Positions 18,521 to 27,772 of a stretch of 64,000 nt of DNA are shown here, one piece after another. The translations under genes and the position numbers were made by a program. Numbering within the stretch: the stretch's first letter is position 1; each line of letters begins with the position of its first letter. Source of the DNA: Frigidibacter oleivorans (lineage in GTDB: Bacteria > Pseudomonadota > Alphaproteobacteria > Rhodobacterales > Rhodobacteraceae); contig NZ_RJRZ01000004.1 in the NCBI RefSeq assembly GCF_003993775.1, positions 1 through 64,000 of the forward strand, given 5' to 3'. Below the pieces are notes generated by a model that saw nothing but the letters and a program-made list of their open reading frames with translations, ran no database searches and was not told the origin of the DNA.

Positions 18521-19123
18521 TCACATGCGCGAGGCGACGTTTTCCCAGTTGACCAGCTTGTCGAGGAAGTTGGTCAGATAGGCCGGACGCTTGTTGCGGA
18601 AGTCGATGTAATAGCTGTGCTCCCACACGTCGCAGCCCAGAAGGGCGGTCTGGCCGAAGCAGAGCGGGTTGACGCCGTTCTCGGTCTTGGTGACCTTCAG
18701 GCCGCCATCGGCATCCTTCACCAGCCAGGCCCAGCCCGAACCGAACTGGCCCGCGCCCGCCGCCGCGAACTCTTCCTTGAACTTGTCGACCGAACCGAAG
18801 CTGTCGGTCAGGGCCTTTTCCAGCTCGCCCGGCATGGCCTTGGCCTCGCCCGGACCCATCATCTCCCAGAACTGCATGTGGTTCCAGTGCTGGCTGGCAT
18901 TGTTGAAGATGCCGTTCTGCGCCACGGCGCCGGGCTGGTAGGTGCCCTTGACGATCTCTTCCACCGTCTTGCCGTCCCATTCGGTGCCGGCGATCAGCTT
19001 GTTGCCGTTGTCGACATAGGCCTTGTGGTGGATGTCGTGGTGATACTCCATCGTCTCCTTCGACATGCCGAGCGCGGCCAGCGCGTCATGGGCATAGGGA
19101 AGATCGGGAAGGGTGAAAGCCAT
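18521..19123 (-). CDS. sodB: Superoxide dismutase, Fe-type
   Basis: 200 aa, typical for cytoplasmic Fe/Mn-SOD. Metal ligands by position are His28 (MEYHHDIHH), His82 (HWNHMQFW), Asp165 and His169 (CDVWEHSYYIDF). Gln78 in NNASQHWNH is the residue position that distinguishes Fe-type from Mn-type enzymes, and the Gly-rich Mn-type sequence is absent, so Fe is the likelier metal; cambialistic use cannot be excluded. The ATG at 19123 has AAAGGA upstream and begins the conserved MAFTLPDLPYAHDAL; an in-frame upstream ATG (19210) would add residues unlike any SOD. It is probably monocistronic, with hairpins after the stop. Confidence 0.96.
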   Translation of the reverse strand: MAFTLPDLPYAHDALAALGMSKETMEYHHDIHHKAYVDNGNKLIAGTEWDGKTVEEIVKGTYQPGAVAQNGIFNNASQHWNHMQFWEMMGPGEAKAMPGELEKALTDSFGSVDKFKEEFAAAGAGQFGSGWAWLVKDADGGLKVTKTENGVNPLCFGQTALLGCDVWEHSYYIDFRNKRPAYLTNFLDKLVNWENVASRM

Positions 19124-19359
19124 CTGTCTGTCCTTTCGCGCGGTTGTGCGGTCGGTATCCTGCGGCGCGGCCACGCGCCATCCGCCGCCGGGTGGCGGCA
19201 AGTCGGGCACCGGTCGCCAACGTCTTTAGACGGGGGCCGGTTCCCGAGGTCAAGGCCAGATGCGGGGGCGGCGGCTGCGCCGGCGCCGCGCGGCGGCCGG
19301 CACATGGCCGGCACGCCCTGGTCCCCCTGCACCTGACCGAAATATCGTCTGAGGGTGAG

Positions 19360-19399
19360 TTGCGGCGCCAGCCGCAAGAGGGGGGGCAGACAGCCCCCC
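19360..19399 (-). terminator. Tandem hairpins ending the sox operon, with rhodobacterial GATATTT tail
   Basis: Two perfect hairpins lie between soxG and sodB: GGGGGGC/GCCCCCC (19381-19387 and 19393-19399, 5-base loop) and TTGCGGC/GCCGCAA (19360-19366 and 19371-19377, 4-base loop). On the minus strand they are followed by ACCCTCAGACGATATTT. This layout is like the element inside the sox operon at 23313-23350 and probably terminates soxBDAG. Confidence 0.5.
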
Positions 19400-19404
19400 T
19401 TCCG

Positions 19405-19962
19405 TCACGCCGTCAGCTCCGACCCCGGCCGCACCGCGTTGTCCAGCAGGCCGAAGGCATAGGCCGCGACCGAGCGGAAGCAGACGATGCGCCAGTCGCC
19501 GGGCGCGGCCTGCCACAGCGCGGCTGCGACCTGCGCCATCCGGCTGCGGCGGATCTCGTCCGGCTCCATCGCGGCGAAATCGACCGGGAACAGCTTGGCC
19601 AGCGCCTGCACCGCCTTGTCGCCCGTCACCGCGAACATTGCCCGTGCGTCCGACACCTCGGCCACCAGCGCATGTTCGCCCGCCAGCGCCGCCTGCAGCG
19701 CGGTCGCCGCCCCGGGCGCATCGGCATGGGGCAGGATCAGCAGCAGTTCGTCCGGCGACATCCATGCGGCGGCGCGGTCCCCCGCCTGCACGATCCGGCG
19801 CGGCCCGGGCATGGCGCAGCCGGTGGCCTGCTGCACCGCCGCCGCCAGGACGGGCGAGGCCAGATCGCCCCGCAGCGTGATCATCCCCTGCAGCCCGGCC
19901 TCGGCCACGGTGGCGAAGCCGGCGGCGCGGCGGCCCGGCAGGGCGCTTTGCGGTTCAGACAT
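19405..19962 (-). CDS. soxG: Sarcosine oxidase gamma subunit
   Basis: 185 aa. The small gamma subunit of heterotetrameric sarcosine oxidase, with a GcvT-like fold and no known cofactor contact. Recognisable features are WMSPDELLLILP, the SoxG equivalent of the family's W-x-S-PDE-L-L motif, and the C-terminal FRSVAAYAFGLLDNA. It overlaps the end of soxA by eight bases and is last in the soxBDAG order. The complex demethylates sarcosine to glycine, formaldehyde (or methylene-tetrahydrofolate) and hydrogen peroxide. Confidence 0.9.
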   Translation of the reverse strand: MSEPQSALPGRRAAGFATVAEAGLQGMITLRGDLASPVLAAAVQQATGCAMPGPRRIVQAGDRAAAWMSPDELLLILPHADAPGAATALQAALAGEHALVAEVSDARAMFAVTGDKAVQALAKLFPVDFAAMEPDEIRRSRMAQVAAALWQAAPGDWRIVCFRSVAAYAFGLLDNAVRPGSELTA

Positions 19963-22936
19963 CCTGCTTCGCTCCTTCCCGGTCGTAGAAGACCTGATCG
20001 ACGATCCGCGCCTGCACCACCTTGCCGCCGACGGTGGGGAAGTCGAGCACCTCGCCCATCCGGTCCGGTCCGTGGCGGACGAGGCCCATGGCGATGCCCC
20101 GTCCCAGGGTGGGCGAGAAATAGGTCGAGGTGACGCGCCCCTGCGTCAGCCGCTGGCCGTTGGCATTGGTGCCCTCGGCCACCGCATAGGCGCCTTCGGG
20201 CAGGACCGAACCGTCGAGCGTTTCCAGCCCCACCAGCCGCCAGCGCGCCGGGTCCGCCATGTGCGACCGCTCCTGCGCGCGCTTGCCCAGATAGTCGGCC
20301 TTCTTCTTCGAGATCGCCCAGCCCAACCCCAGATCCTGCGGGATCACCGTGCCGTCGGTTTCGTCGCCGATCATGATGAAGCCCTTCTCGGCGCGCAGGA
20401 CGTGCAGGCATTCGGTGCCATAGGGCATCAGCCCGAATTCCGCCCCCGCCGCAACGCAGGCTTCCCAGAATTCCGCGCCGCGGCTGGCCGGGATCGCGAC
20501 CTCATAGGACAACTCGCCCGAGAAGGAGATGCGGAACACCCGCGCCGGGATGCCGGCCAGCCGGCCCTCGGCCCAGGTCATGAAGGGCAGCGCCGCCTTC
20601 GACACGTCCATCCCGCCCAGCTTTTCCAGCAGCCGCCGCGCCTCGGGCCCCACGACCGCCACCTGCGCGAACTGCTCGGTCAGGTTGGCGACATGGACCT
20701 TCCAGTCCCACCATTCGCATTGCAGCCAGTCTTCCATATGGGCGTGGATGCGGTCCGCCCCGCCGGTGGTGGTGTGGCACAGCCAGGTGTCCTCGGTCAG
20801 CCGGGCCACCACGCCGTCGTCGATCAGGAAGCCGTTGTCCGAACACATCAGCCCATAGCGGCACTTGCCCACCGGCAGCGTGGACATGAGGTTGGTGTAG
20901 AGCATGTCGAGGAAGCGCCCCGCATCCGGCCCCTTTACCACCAGCTTGCCCAGCGTCGAGGCATCGAGCAGCCCCAGCCGTTCGCGCGTGTTGCGCACCT
21001 CGCGGTTCACCGCCTCGTGGCTGCTTTCGCCGGGGCGGCGATAGCAGAAGGGACGGCGCCACAGGCCCACCGGCTCCCATTCCACGCCATGCGCCTGATG
21101 CCAGTCGTGGATCGGGGTGCGGCGCAGGGGCTGGAAGATCTCGCCCCGCGCCTCGCCCCCGATCGCCCCCAGCGTCAAGGGCGTGTAGGGCGGGCGGAAG
21201 GTGGTGGTGCCGGTGGCCGGGATCGGTTGATGCAGCGCATCCGAAAGCACCGCCAGACCGTTGATGTTGCTGAGTTTCCCCTGATCCGTCGCCATGCCGA
21301 GCGTGGTGTAGCGCTTGGTATGTTCGACGCTTTCATAGCCCTCGCGCGCGGCCAGCTGCACGTCCGACACCTTCACGTCGTTCTGGTAGTCGAGCCACAT
21401 CTTCGCCTTCAGCGCCGGACCCGCGCCCTGCGGCATGATCCAGACCGGCTCCATCGGCGCCTCGTCATCCGCCGCGGCGGAGGGGGCCGGACCCTGCCCG
21501 CCCGCGGCGGCATGGGCATCGGCCAGCACGTCGGCCGCGGTCAGCGCGCCCGAGGCCGCGCCCGCCGTCACCGCGATCGGCTGGCCCGCATCGCCGGTGG
21601 GCGGCCGGGCGGGATCGGGGCGGAACATCGACCGCGTCTCGTCCCAGACCAGCTTGCCGCCGCAATGGCTCCACAGATGCACGGCGGGCGACCAGCCGCC
21701 CGACATGGCGACGGCATCGCAGCCGATCTCCTCCAGCACCGCGCCCTGCCCGGCCTGGGCGCAGATCGCGACCCCGGCGACGCGCTTGCCGCCCTTGACC
21801 TTGGCCACGGCGCGGCCCTCCAGCACCCGCACGCCGCGCGCCCGCACCGCCTGCGGCAGCGCGCCGGTGACCGAGGCCCGCGCGTCGATCACCGCCGGCA
21901 CCACCAGCCCGGCATCGAGCAGCGCCAGCGCCGTGCGATAGGCGTCGTCGTTGTTGGTGACGATCACCGTGCGGTCGCCGGGGCTGATCGCCCAGTTCAC
22001 GACGAAATCGCGCACCGCGCCCGCCAGCATCACCCCCGGCAGGTCGTTCCCGGCAAAGGACAGCGGCCGTTCGATCGCACCCGCGGCCACCACGGTCATC
22101 CCGGCGCGGATGCGCCACAGCCGCTGGCGCGGCCGCCCGTCGCCCGGCGTGTGGTCGGCGATCCGCTCGCCCGCCAGCGCGTAGCCGTGGTCGTAAAGCC
22201 CGGTCACCTGGGTGCGCAGCCGCATCGTGACGTTCGGCATCGCCGCCAGCGCCGCCACCGTGCCCGCCACCCAGTCGGCCGCGGGCTGGCCGTCGATCGC
22301 CGCGCCGTCGACCGGCGCCCGGCCGCCCCAATGCGCTGCCTGTTCCAGCAGGATCACCCGCTGCCCCGCCCGCGCCCCGGCCAGCGCCGCGGTCAACCCG
22401 GCGATGCCGCCCCCCGCCACCAGCAGGTCGCAGAAGGCATAGGCCTGTTCATAGCGGTCGGCATCGCCGCCCTGCGGCACCCGGCCCAGCCCCGCCGACT
22501 GGCGGATGAAGGGTTCGTAGACATGTTTCCAGAACGGGCGGGGATGGATGAACATCTTGTAGTAGAAGCCCGCGGGCAGGAACCGGGCCAGCGCGTCGTT
22601 GACCGCGCCCACATCCAGGTCGAGCGTCGGCCAGCGGTTCTGGCTGATCGCGGTCAGGCCGTCGAAGGTCTCGGTCGTGGTGGCGCGCTGGTTCGGCTCG
22701 AACCGCGCGCCCTCGCCCAGACCGACCAGCGCGTTCGGCTCTTCGGGGCCGGAGGCGACGATGCCGCGCGGGCGGTGATACTTGAAGGACCGGCCGACCA
22801 GCATCTGGTCGTTGGCCAGCAGCGAGGCGGCGAGCGTGTCGCCCGCGAAACCCGTCATCGTCCTGCCGTCGAAGCGGAAGCTCAGCGGTTTCGTGCGGTC
22901 GATCAGCCGGCCGCCGCGGCTCAGGCGGGCGCTCAT
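19955..22936 (-). CDS. soxA: Sarcosine oxidase alpha subunit
   Basis: 993 aa, full length. Domains in order: an N-terminal 2Fe-2S-like ferredoxin fold without cluster cysteines (residues 10-100, GGRLIDRTKPLSFRFDG), an NAD-binding flavoprotein disulphide-reductase-like domain (LLVAGGGIAGLTAALAGARAG near 170), and a C-terminal GcvT-type folate-binding half from about 600, with ATLGKLVVKGPDA and MSTLPVGKCRYGLMCSDNG. The ATG at 22936 overlaps the soxD stop by four bases; an open frame extends further into soxD but begins no conserved sequence. It forms a complex with SoxB, SoxD and SoxG. Confidence 0.96.
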   Translation of the reverse strand: MSARLSRGGRLIDRTKPLSFRFDGRTMTGFAGDTLAASLLANDQMLVGRSFKYHRPRGIVASGPEEPNALVGLGEGARFEPNQRATTTETFDGLTAISQNRWPTLDLDVGAVNDALARFLPAGFYYKMFIHPRPFWKHVYEPFIRQSAGLGRVPQGGDADRYEQAYAFCDLLVAGGGIAGLTAALAGARAGQRVILLEQAAHWGGRAPVDGAAIDGQPAADWVAGTVAALAAMPNVTMRLRTQVTGLYDHGYALAGERIADHTPGDGRPRQRLWRIRAGMTVVAAGAIERPLSFAGNDLPGVMLAGAVRDFVVNWAISPGDRTVIVTNNDDAYRTALALLDAGLVVPAVIDARASVTGALPQAVRARGVRVLEGRAVAKVKGGKRVAGVAICAQAGQGAVLEEIGCDAVAMSGGWSPAVHLWSHCGGKLVWDETRSMFRPDPARPPTGDAGQPIAVTAGAASGALTAADVLADAHAAAGGQGPAPSAAADDEAPMEPVWIMPQGAGPALKAKMWLDYQNDVKVSDVQLAAREGYESVEHTKRYTTLGMATDQGKLSNINGLAVLSDALHQPIPATGTTTFRPPYTPLTLGAIGGEARGEIFQPLRRTPIHDWHQAHGVEWEPVGLWRRPFCYRRPGESSHEAVNREVRNTRERLGLLDASTLGKLVVKGPDAGRFLDMLYTNLMSTLPVGKCRYGLMCSDNGFLIDDGVVARLTEDTWLCHTTTGGADRIHAHMEDWLQCEWWDWKVHVANLTEQFAQVAVVGPEARRLLEKLGGMDVSKAALPFMTWAEGRLAGIPARVFRISFSGELSYEVAIPASRGAEFWEACVAAGAEFGLMPYGTECLHVLRAEKGFIMIGDETDGTVIPQDLGLGWAISKKKADYLGKRAQERSHMADPARWRLVGLETLDGSVLPEGAYAVAEGTNANGQRLTQGRVTSTYFSPTLGRGIAMGLVRHGPDRMGEVLDFPTVGGKVVQARIVDQVFYDREGAKQDV

Positions 22937-23286
22937 TGCGCGTCCTCCGGGGTTGCTGCGTCCCAATCGGACAGGTCGGCCGAGGGCCGTTTCGCGCGGA
23001 TCGCGGCCAGCAGGTCGGCCGGCGGCCGCGCGGTCTGCGCGGGATAGGTGCCGAAGACCTCGAGCGTGACGGTGCAGCGCGCGGCGATGAACCACTTGCC
23101 GCAGCCATAGGCATGGCGCCAGCGTTCGAAATGCACGCCCTTCGGGTTCTTGCGGGCGAACATGTAGGCCTCGAACTGCTCGTCGCTGTCGCCGGGGCCA
23201 TAACGCTTCAGATGCGCCTCGCCGCCAAGGGCAAGCTCGGTTTCCTCGGCCGTCACGCCGCAATGGGGACAGGTCAGGATCAGCAT
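22933..23286 (-). CDS. soxD: Sarcosine oxidase delta subunit (zinc-binding)
   Basis: 117 aa. Zinc ligands expected for the family are visible: Cys6 and Cys9 (TCPHCG), His58 and Cys62 (RHAYGCGKWF). The core FARKNPKGVHFERWRHAYGC is diagnostic. The C-terminal 35 residues are variable. It is translationally coupled to soxA and separated from soxB by 97 bases that contain a strong GC hairpin. Confidence 0.93.
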   Translation of the reverse strand: MLILTCPHCGVTAEETELALGGEAHLKRYGPGDSDEQFEAYMFARKNPKGVHFERWRHAYGCGKWFIAARCTVTLEVFGTYPAQTARPPADLLAAIRAKRPSADLSDWDAATPEDAQ

Positions 23287-23312
23287 GGCAGATGTCCGGT
23301 CTGGCGGCGAGG

Positions 23313-23363
23313 CCGGGGGCTTCGCGCCCCCGGACCCCCGCGGGATATTTGAGCCGACAAGAA
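23313..23363. repeat. Rhodobacterial-type intergenic hairpin element between soxB and soxD
   Basis: A perfect stem CCGGGGGC (23313-23320), loop TTCGC, GCCCCCGG (23326-23333), followed on the plus strand by ACCCCCGCGGGATATTTGAG and an A/G-rich tail (ACAAGAAG). From memory, elements of this make-up (G/C stem, then GG-ATATTT or GGGTATTT, then an A/G-rich tail) are frequent between genes in Rhodobacteraceae. Here it is in the inverted direction relative to the sox transcript. It may act as a processing or attenuation point. Confidence 0.5.
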
Positions 23364-23383
23364 GCTGCAGCGACGGGAAGGCA

Positions 23384-24631
23384 TCAATGCGCCACCCCCG
23401 CCGCCACGCTTTCGTCGATGAAGCGGCCTTCCCTGAAGCGGTTCAGCCCGAATTCCGCGGCGAGCGGCCCGGGCGTGCCTTTGGCCACCAGTTCGGCCAT
23501 CGCCCAGCCCGATCCGGGGATCGCCTTGAACCCGCCGGTGCCCCAGCCGCAATTGACGAAGATGTTGCCCACCGGCGTCGCCGACAGGATCGGCGAGCGG
23601 TCGCCGGTCATGTCCACGATCCCACCCCACTGGCGCAGCATCTTCAGCCGGCTGATCATCGGGAAGGTCTCGATCAGCGCCCGCACGGTTTCCTCGACAT
23701 GCTGCCAGGATCCGCGCTGCGTGTAGTTGTTGAACCCGTCGGTGCCGCCGCCGATCACCATCTCGCCCTTGTCGGATTGCGACATGTAGCCATGCACGGT
23801 GTTGGCCATCACCACCACGTCCATGCAGGGCTTGATCGGTTCCGACACCAGCGCCTGCAGCGCCATCGACTCGATCGGCAGCCGGAAGCCCGCCATGCCG
23901 GCCAGAACCGAGGAATGGCCCGCCACGACGATGGCGAGCTTGCCGCAGTCGATCGCGCCCCTGGCGGTGTCGATCCCCTGCACCGCGCCGTTGGCGGTGC
24001 GGATGCCCGTCACCTCGCATTGCTGGATGATGTCCATGCCCATGGCCGAACAGGCCCGCGCATAGCCCCAGGCCACCGCATCGTGCCGCGCGGTGCCGCC
24101 GCGGGCCTGATACAGCGCGCCGAGGACGGGGTAGCGCGGCCCGTCGATATTGATGATCGGCACCAGTTCCTTGACCTTGGCCGGTTCGATCCATTCCGTC
24201 GCCACGCCCTGCAGCAGGTTGGCATGGACGGTGCGCTTGTAGCCCCGCACCTCGTGATGGGTCTGGGCCAGCATCAGGAGGCCGCGCGGGCTGAACATCA
24301 CGTTGTAGTTCAGGTCCTGGCTCAGCCCTTCGTACAGCTGCAGCGCCTTGTCGTAGATCGCCGCCGAGGGGTCCTGCAGGTAGTTCGAGCGGATGATGGT
24401 GGTGTTGCGGCCGGTATTGCCGCCGCCGAGCCAGCCCTTCTCGATCACCGCGACATTGGTGATGCCGAAATTCTTGCCGAGGTAATAGGCGGTGGCGAGC
24501 CCGTGCCCGCCCGCGCCGATCACCACCACGTCATAGCGGGATTTCGGCTGCGGGCTGCGCCAGGCCCGTTCCCAGCCCGTGTGCCAGCGCAGCGCCTCGC
24601 GCGCGACGGCGAAAACCGAATAGCGTTTCAT
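23384..24631 (-). CDS. soxB: Sarcosine oxidase beta subunit
   Basis: 415 aa DAO-family flavoprotein, the catalytic subunit carrying FAD and covalent FMN. FAD motif VVVIGAGGHGLATAYYL lies at residues 35-51. The motif GGTARHDAVAWGYARA (His183 by my count) is the likely covalent FMN histidine region. C-terminal NCGWGTGGFKAIPGSG closes the flavin site. ATG 24631 has AGGGCAGG upstream and starts the conserved MKRYSVFAVAREALRWHTGW; the longer in-frame start adds unrelated sequence. It is first gene of soxBDAG; a 263-base divergent region separates it from ccmI. Confidence 0.95.
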   Translation of the reverse strand: MKRYSVFAVAREALRWHTGWERAWRSPQPKSRYDVVVIGAGGHGLATAYYLGKNFGITNVAVIEKGWLGGGNTGRNTTIIRSNYLQDPSAAIYDKALQLYEGLSQDLNYNVMFSPRGLLMLAQTHHEVRGYKRTVHANLLQGVATEWIEPAKVKELVPIINIDGPRYPVLGALYQARGGTARHDAVAWGYARACSAMGMDIIQQCEVTGIRTANGAVQGIDTARGAIDCGKLAIVVAGHSSVLAGMAGFRLPIESMALQALVSEPIKPCMDVVVMANTVHGYMSQSDKGEMVIGGGTDGFNNYTQRGSWQHVEETVRALIETFPMISRLKMLRQWGGIVDMTGDRSPILSATPVGNIFVNCGWGTGGFKAIPGSGWAMAELVAKGTPGPLAAEFGLNRFREGRFIDESVAAGVAH

Positions 24632-24894
24632 GTCCTGCCCTTCCCGCCTGCCGGCCCCGCGCCCCGATTCCGCCGCGGCGGCCCGCCCGTCGTTCTTGAA
24701 GAATGCGCACGGGGCGGGGCCATCGGCAAACGTCGTTTTCGGCACAAATGCGACATGCCGCCGGCAGGCCCGCCGCGGTCCTGCGGGCGGGCGCGCCGCC
24801 GCCTGCGACAGATCGCGGCGGCGGCGGCCGCGCTTGGCGCTTTCGTGCGCGGGCCGAAGCGCCTAGATGGGGGTGGACGTTTTCCGGAGGACCG

Positions 24895-26142
24895 ATGCTG
24901 TTCTGGACCCTGAGCATCGCGCTGGCGCTGATCGTGGCGCTGGCGCTGGCGCGCGGCTATCTGCGGGCCGAGGGCGCGGCGACCCCCACCGCCGCCTATG
25001 ACCTGCAGGTGTTCCGCGACCAGCTGCAGGAGGTGGAGCGCGACGCCGCCCGGGGCGTCATCGGCGCCGAGGATGCGGCCCGGCTGCGGACCGAGATCGG
25101 CCGCCGCCTGCTGGAGGCCGACCGCTCCCTGCGCCTGGCCGCGCCCGAGATCCGCGGGCCGCGCGGCATGGGCCGGATCGCCGGGGTGGCGGCGGCGCTG
25201 CTGATCGCGGGCAGCTTCTTCCTTTACTGGCAGATCGGCGCGCCGGGCTTTTCCGACCAGCCCCTGTCGCGCCGGCTGGCGCTGGCCGAGGCCGACTATG
25301 CCGCCCGTCCCGCCCAGGCCCAGGCCGAGGCGGCAGCGGCGGCGCAGCAGCCCGCCCCGCCGCAGCCCGATGCCGAAACCGCGGCCCTGATGCAGAAGCT
25401 GCGCGACACGGTGGCCGAGCGGCCGGGCGACCGGCAGGGCCTGTCGCTGCTGGCGCGGAACGAGGCCGCGCTTGGCAACTGGCAGGCGGCCTGGCAGGCG
25501 CAGGCGCGGCTGATCGCGGCCAAGGGCGACGAGGCCACGGCCCGCGACCATGCCACCCAGGCCGAGATGATGATCTTCGCCGCGGGCGGCGTCGTCACCC
25601 CCGAGGCCGAGGCACAGGTGGCGCAGGCGCTGCGGCTCGACCCGCGGAACGAGGCCGCGCGCTATTTCCTCGGGCTGATGTTCCTGCAATCGGGCCGGCC
25701 GGACCGGACCTTCACCCTGTGGCGCGGGCTGCTGGAGGATGGCGCGCCCGATGCGCCGTGGCAGGGCCAGATCCGCGCCGCGATGCCGGACCTCGCCTGG
25801 CTCGCCGGGCAGGAGGAGTATGTGCCCCCTGCCCCCGGTTCCGGCGCAGGTTCTACCCCGGCTTCGGGGCCGAGCGCGGCCGACATGGCGGCGGCGGCCG
25901 GGATGGGCCCTGCGGACCGCGAGGCGATGATCCGCGGCATGGTCGAGGGGCTGAACGACCGGCTGGCCAGCGAGGGCGGCAGTTCGGAGGACTGGGCGCG
26001 GCTGATCTCGGCGCTGGCGGTGCTGGGGGAAACCGACCGCGCCCGCGCCGTCTGGCAGGAGGCGGAGGACCTGTTCGCCGCCTCGCCCGACGATCTGCAG
26101 CGCGTGGCGGATGCCGCGCGGGCGGCGGGGGTGGCGGAATGA
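24895..26142 (+). CDS. ccmI: Cytochrome c biogenesis protein CcmI
   Basis: 415 aa. An N-terminal membrane segment (residues 2-20, [20 protein letters not shown]) is followed by a cytoplasmic loop with the conserved [18 protein letters not shown] pattern, a second membrane segment (about 97-115) and a long periplasmic TPR-like C-terminal region. CcmI chaperones apocytochrome c to the haem ligase CcmFH. ATG 24895 is preceded by GGAGG. The region from about 320 to 345 is low complexity ([17 protein letters not shown]). It overlaps ruvX by four bases. The other ccm genes are not in the window. Confidence 0.92.
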   Translation: MLFWTLSIALALIVALALARGYLRAEGAATPTAAYDLQVFRDQLQEVERDAARGVIGAEDAARLRTEIGRRLLEADRSLRLAAPEIRGPRGMGRIAGVAAALLIAGSFFLYWQIGAPGFSDQPLSRRLALAEADYAARPAQAQAEAAAAAQQPAPPQPDAETAALMQKLRDTVAERPGDRQGLSLLARNEAALGNWQAAWQAQARLIAAKGDEATARDHATQAEMMIFAAGGVVTPEAEAQVAQALRLDPRNEAARYFLGLMFLQSGRPDRTFTLWRGLLEDGAPDAPWQGQIRAAMPDLAWLAGQEEYVPPAPGSGAGSTPASGPSAADMAAAAGMGPADREAMIRGMVEGLNDRLASEGGSSEDWARLISALAVLGETDRARAVWQEAEDLFAASPDDLQRVADAARAAGVAE

Positions 26143-26639
26143 TCTGCGCCACGATGGAGGATTTCGCCGCGGCCCTGCCGCCGATGCGGGCGGTGGCGGG
26201 GCTGGACCTCGGGACCAAGACCATCGGCGTTGCCGTGTCCGACCGGCTGCGGCAGGTGGCGACGCCGCTGCGCACGATCCGGCGCGAGAAGTTCACGCTC
26301 GACGCCGCCGCGCTGCTGCAGATCGCGACGCAGCGGGAACTGGGCGGGCTGGTGCTGGGCCTGCCGATCAACATGGACGGCAGCGAGGGTCCGCGCAGTC
26401 AGGCGACGCGCGCCTTCGCGCGCAATCTGGAACGGCTGACGCCGCTGCCCATCGCCTTCTGGGACGAGCGGCTGTCCACCATCGCGGCCGAACGCGCGAT
26501 GCTGGAGGCCGACATGTCGCGCAAGCGCCGGGCCGAGGTGATCGACCATGTCGCGGCGGGGGTGATCCTGCAGGGCGCGCTGGACCGGCTGGGCCATCTG
26601 GCACGGGCGGCGCGGCCGCCGGCCGGGGACGATGACTGA
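26139..26639 (+). CDS. ruvX: RuvX/YqgF-family Holliday junction resolvase-like nuclease
   Basis: 166 aa. RNase H-like fold with [15 protein letters not shown] (first acidic residue), [17 protein letters not shown] and [15 protein letters not shown] (second acidic site), and a closing [15 protein letters not shown]. YqgF proteins are essential in many bacteria and linked to 16S rRNA maturation and recombination. ATG 26139 overlaps the ccmI stop; an ATG five codons downstream (26154) is also possible. The 3' end overlaps the DUF1289 gene by eight bases. Confidence 0.93.
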   Translation: MICATMEDFAAALPPMRAVAGLDLGTKTIGVAVSDRLRQVATPLRTIRREKFTLDAAALLQIATQRELGGLVLGLPINMDGSEGPRSQATRAFARNLERLTPLPIAFWDERLSTIAAERAMLEADMSRKRRAEVIDHVAAGVILQGALDRLGHLARAARPPAGDDD

Positions 26640-26844
26640 GCCCCCGGCCGCGCCCCCCGCCGCGCCTGTTGCCTCGCCCTGCATCCGGCTGTGCCGGCTG
26701 GACCCGGAGACCGGCCTCTGCCTCGGCTGCCACCGGACGCTGGAGGAGATCGCGGGCTGGTCGGCGATGGACCCGGCGGCGCGGCAGGCGGTGATGGCGG
26801 CCCTGCCCCGGCGCGCGGCCGGTTCGTCGCGCGGCGAGGTCTGA
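26632..26844 (+). CDS. Small DUF1289 (Fe-S/Zn cysteine) protein
   Basis: 70 aa. The DUF1289 signature is complete: [19 protein letters not shown] with Cys 17, 21, 30 and 33, then [14 protein letters not shown]. The four cysteines look like a metal or Fe-S site. Function is unknown. It overlaps ruvX by eight bases and is convergent with the TauE-type permease, 15 bases away. Confidence 0.88.
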   Translation: MTEPPAAPPAAPVASPCIRLCRLDPETGLCLGCHRTLEEIAGWSAMDPAARQAVMAALPRRAAGSSRGEV

Positions 26845-26859
26845 CGACCCGCCCGCTGA

Positions 26860-27678
26860 CTACCAGCCCGCCGCCTTGCGCAGCATGTTCAGCGCCACGA
26901 TGGCGAGGAAGCCCGCGAAGATCCGCCGCAGCCGCCCCGCATCGGTGCGATGCGCCAGCGCGGCGCCCATGGGCGCGGTGATCAGGGTCATGGCGATGGT
27001 GATCAGGAAGGCGGGCAGGTTGACCGCGCCCAGCGTCCAGGGCGGCGCATCCGGCACCGGGACCAGCAGGAAGGCCACCGCCGAGGGCAGCGCGATGGTG
27101 ATGCCGAAGCCCGCCGCCGTCGCCACCGCCCGGTGGATCGGCACCCCGTGCAGCGTCATCACCGGCACGCCGAAACTGCCGCCGCCGATGCCCATCAGGA
27201 CCGACAGGAACCCCACCAGCGGCGACAGGACCAGCCGCTGCCCGAGACCCGGCATCCGCTCGGCCACCCGCCAGTCGGCCCGGCCGAGCCCCAGATACAG
27301 CGCCACGCACAGCGCCAGCCCGCCGAAGATCGCCTGCAGCACCGCCGTCTTCAGCCAGGCCACCACCACCACGCCCGCCAGCGCGCCCAGGGCGATGCCC
27401 GGTGCCCAGTCCCGCAGGATGCCCCAGTCCACCGCGCCCTTGCGGTGATGGGCCAGCACCGACCGGGCCGAGGTGGCGATGATCGTGGCGAGCGAGGTGG
27501 CGAGGCAGACCCGCATGATCGAGGGCGTGTCATAGCCCAGCGTCACGAAGATGTAGAAATAGGCCGGCACCAGCACGATGCCGCCGCCGACGCCCAGCAA
27601 TCCTGCCAGCAGCCCGGCGAAGGCGCCGGTGGCCAGCAGCATGGCAAGCATGGTCAGGATCAGGTCGAGGGGGGGCAT
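26860..27678 (-). CDS. Sulfite exporter TauE/SafE-family permease
   Basis: 272 aa with about eight membrane segments. The first half shows GLLAGLLGVGGGIVLVPAYF and the second half the matching VGFLSVLMGIGGGSFGVPVM, the internally duplicated glycine-rich motif of the TauE/SafE family (sulfite, sulfoacetate or related anion transport). The ATG at 27678 begins MPPLDLILTMLAMLL; a TTG ten codons upstream (27708) is less likely. Monocistronic, so the substrate cannot be inferred from neighbours. Confidence 0.87.
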   Translation of the reverse strand: MPPLDLILTMLAMLLATGAFAGLLAGLLGVGGGIVLVPAYFYIFVTLGYDTPSIMRVCLATSLATIIATSARSVLAHHRKGAVDWGILRDWAPGIALGALAGVVVVAWLKTAVLQAIFGGLALCVALYLGLGRADWRVAERMPGLGQRLVLSPLVGFLSVLMGIGGGSFGVPVMTLHGVPIHRAVATAAGFGITIALPSAVAFLLVPVPDAPPWTLGAVNLPAFLITIAMTLITAPMGAALAHRTDAGRLRRIFAGFLAIVALNMLRKAAGW

Positions 27679-27772
27679 GGCGGCCTTCGGCGGTTGACGG
27701 CCCGGCAAGGGTTAACCCCTGCGCGCGGCGGGCGCCAGCCGCAATCCGGTGCCGCGCCCGCCCGCCGGGGCC

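Noticed and set aside
19487-23047. 1186-codon plus-strand frame opposite soxG/soxA
   Set aside because: Antisense shadow of conserved sox genes; composition biased to Arg, His, Gln and no recognisable domain.
26107-26160. Frameshift between ccmI and ruvX suggested by a long overlapping frame
   Set aside because: The ATGA overlap and intact families on both sides show normal translational coupling.
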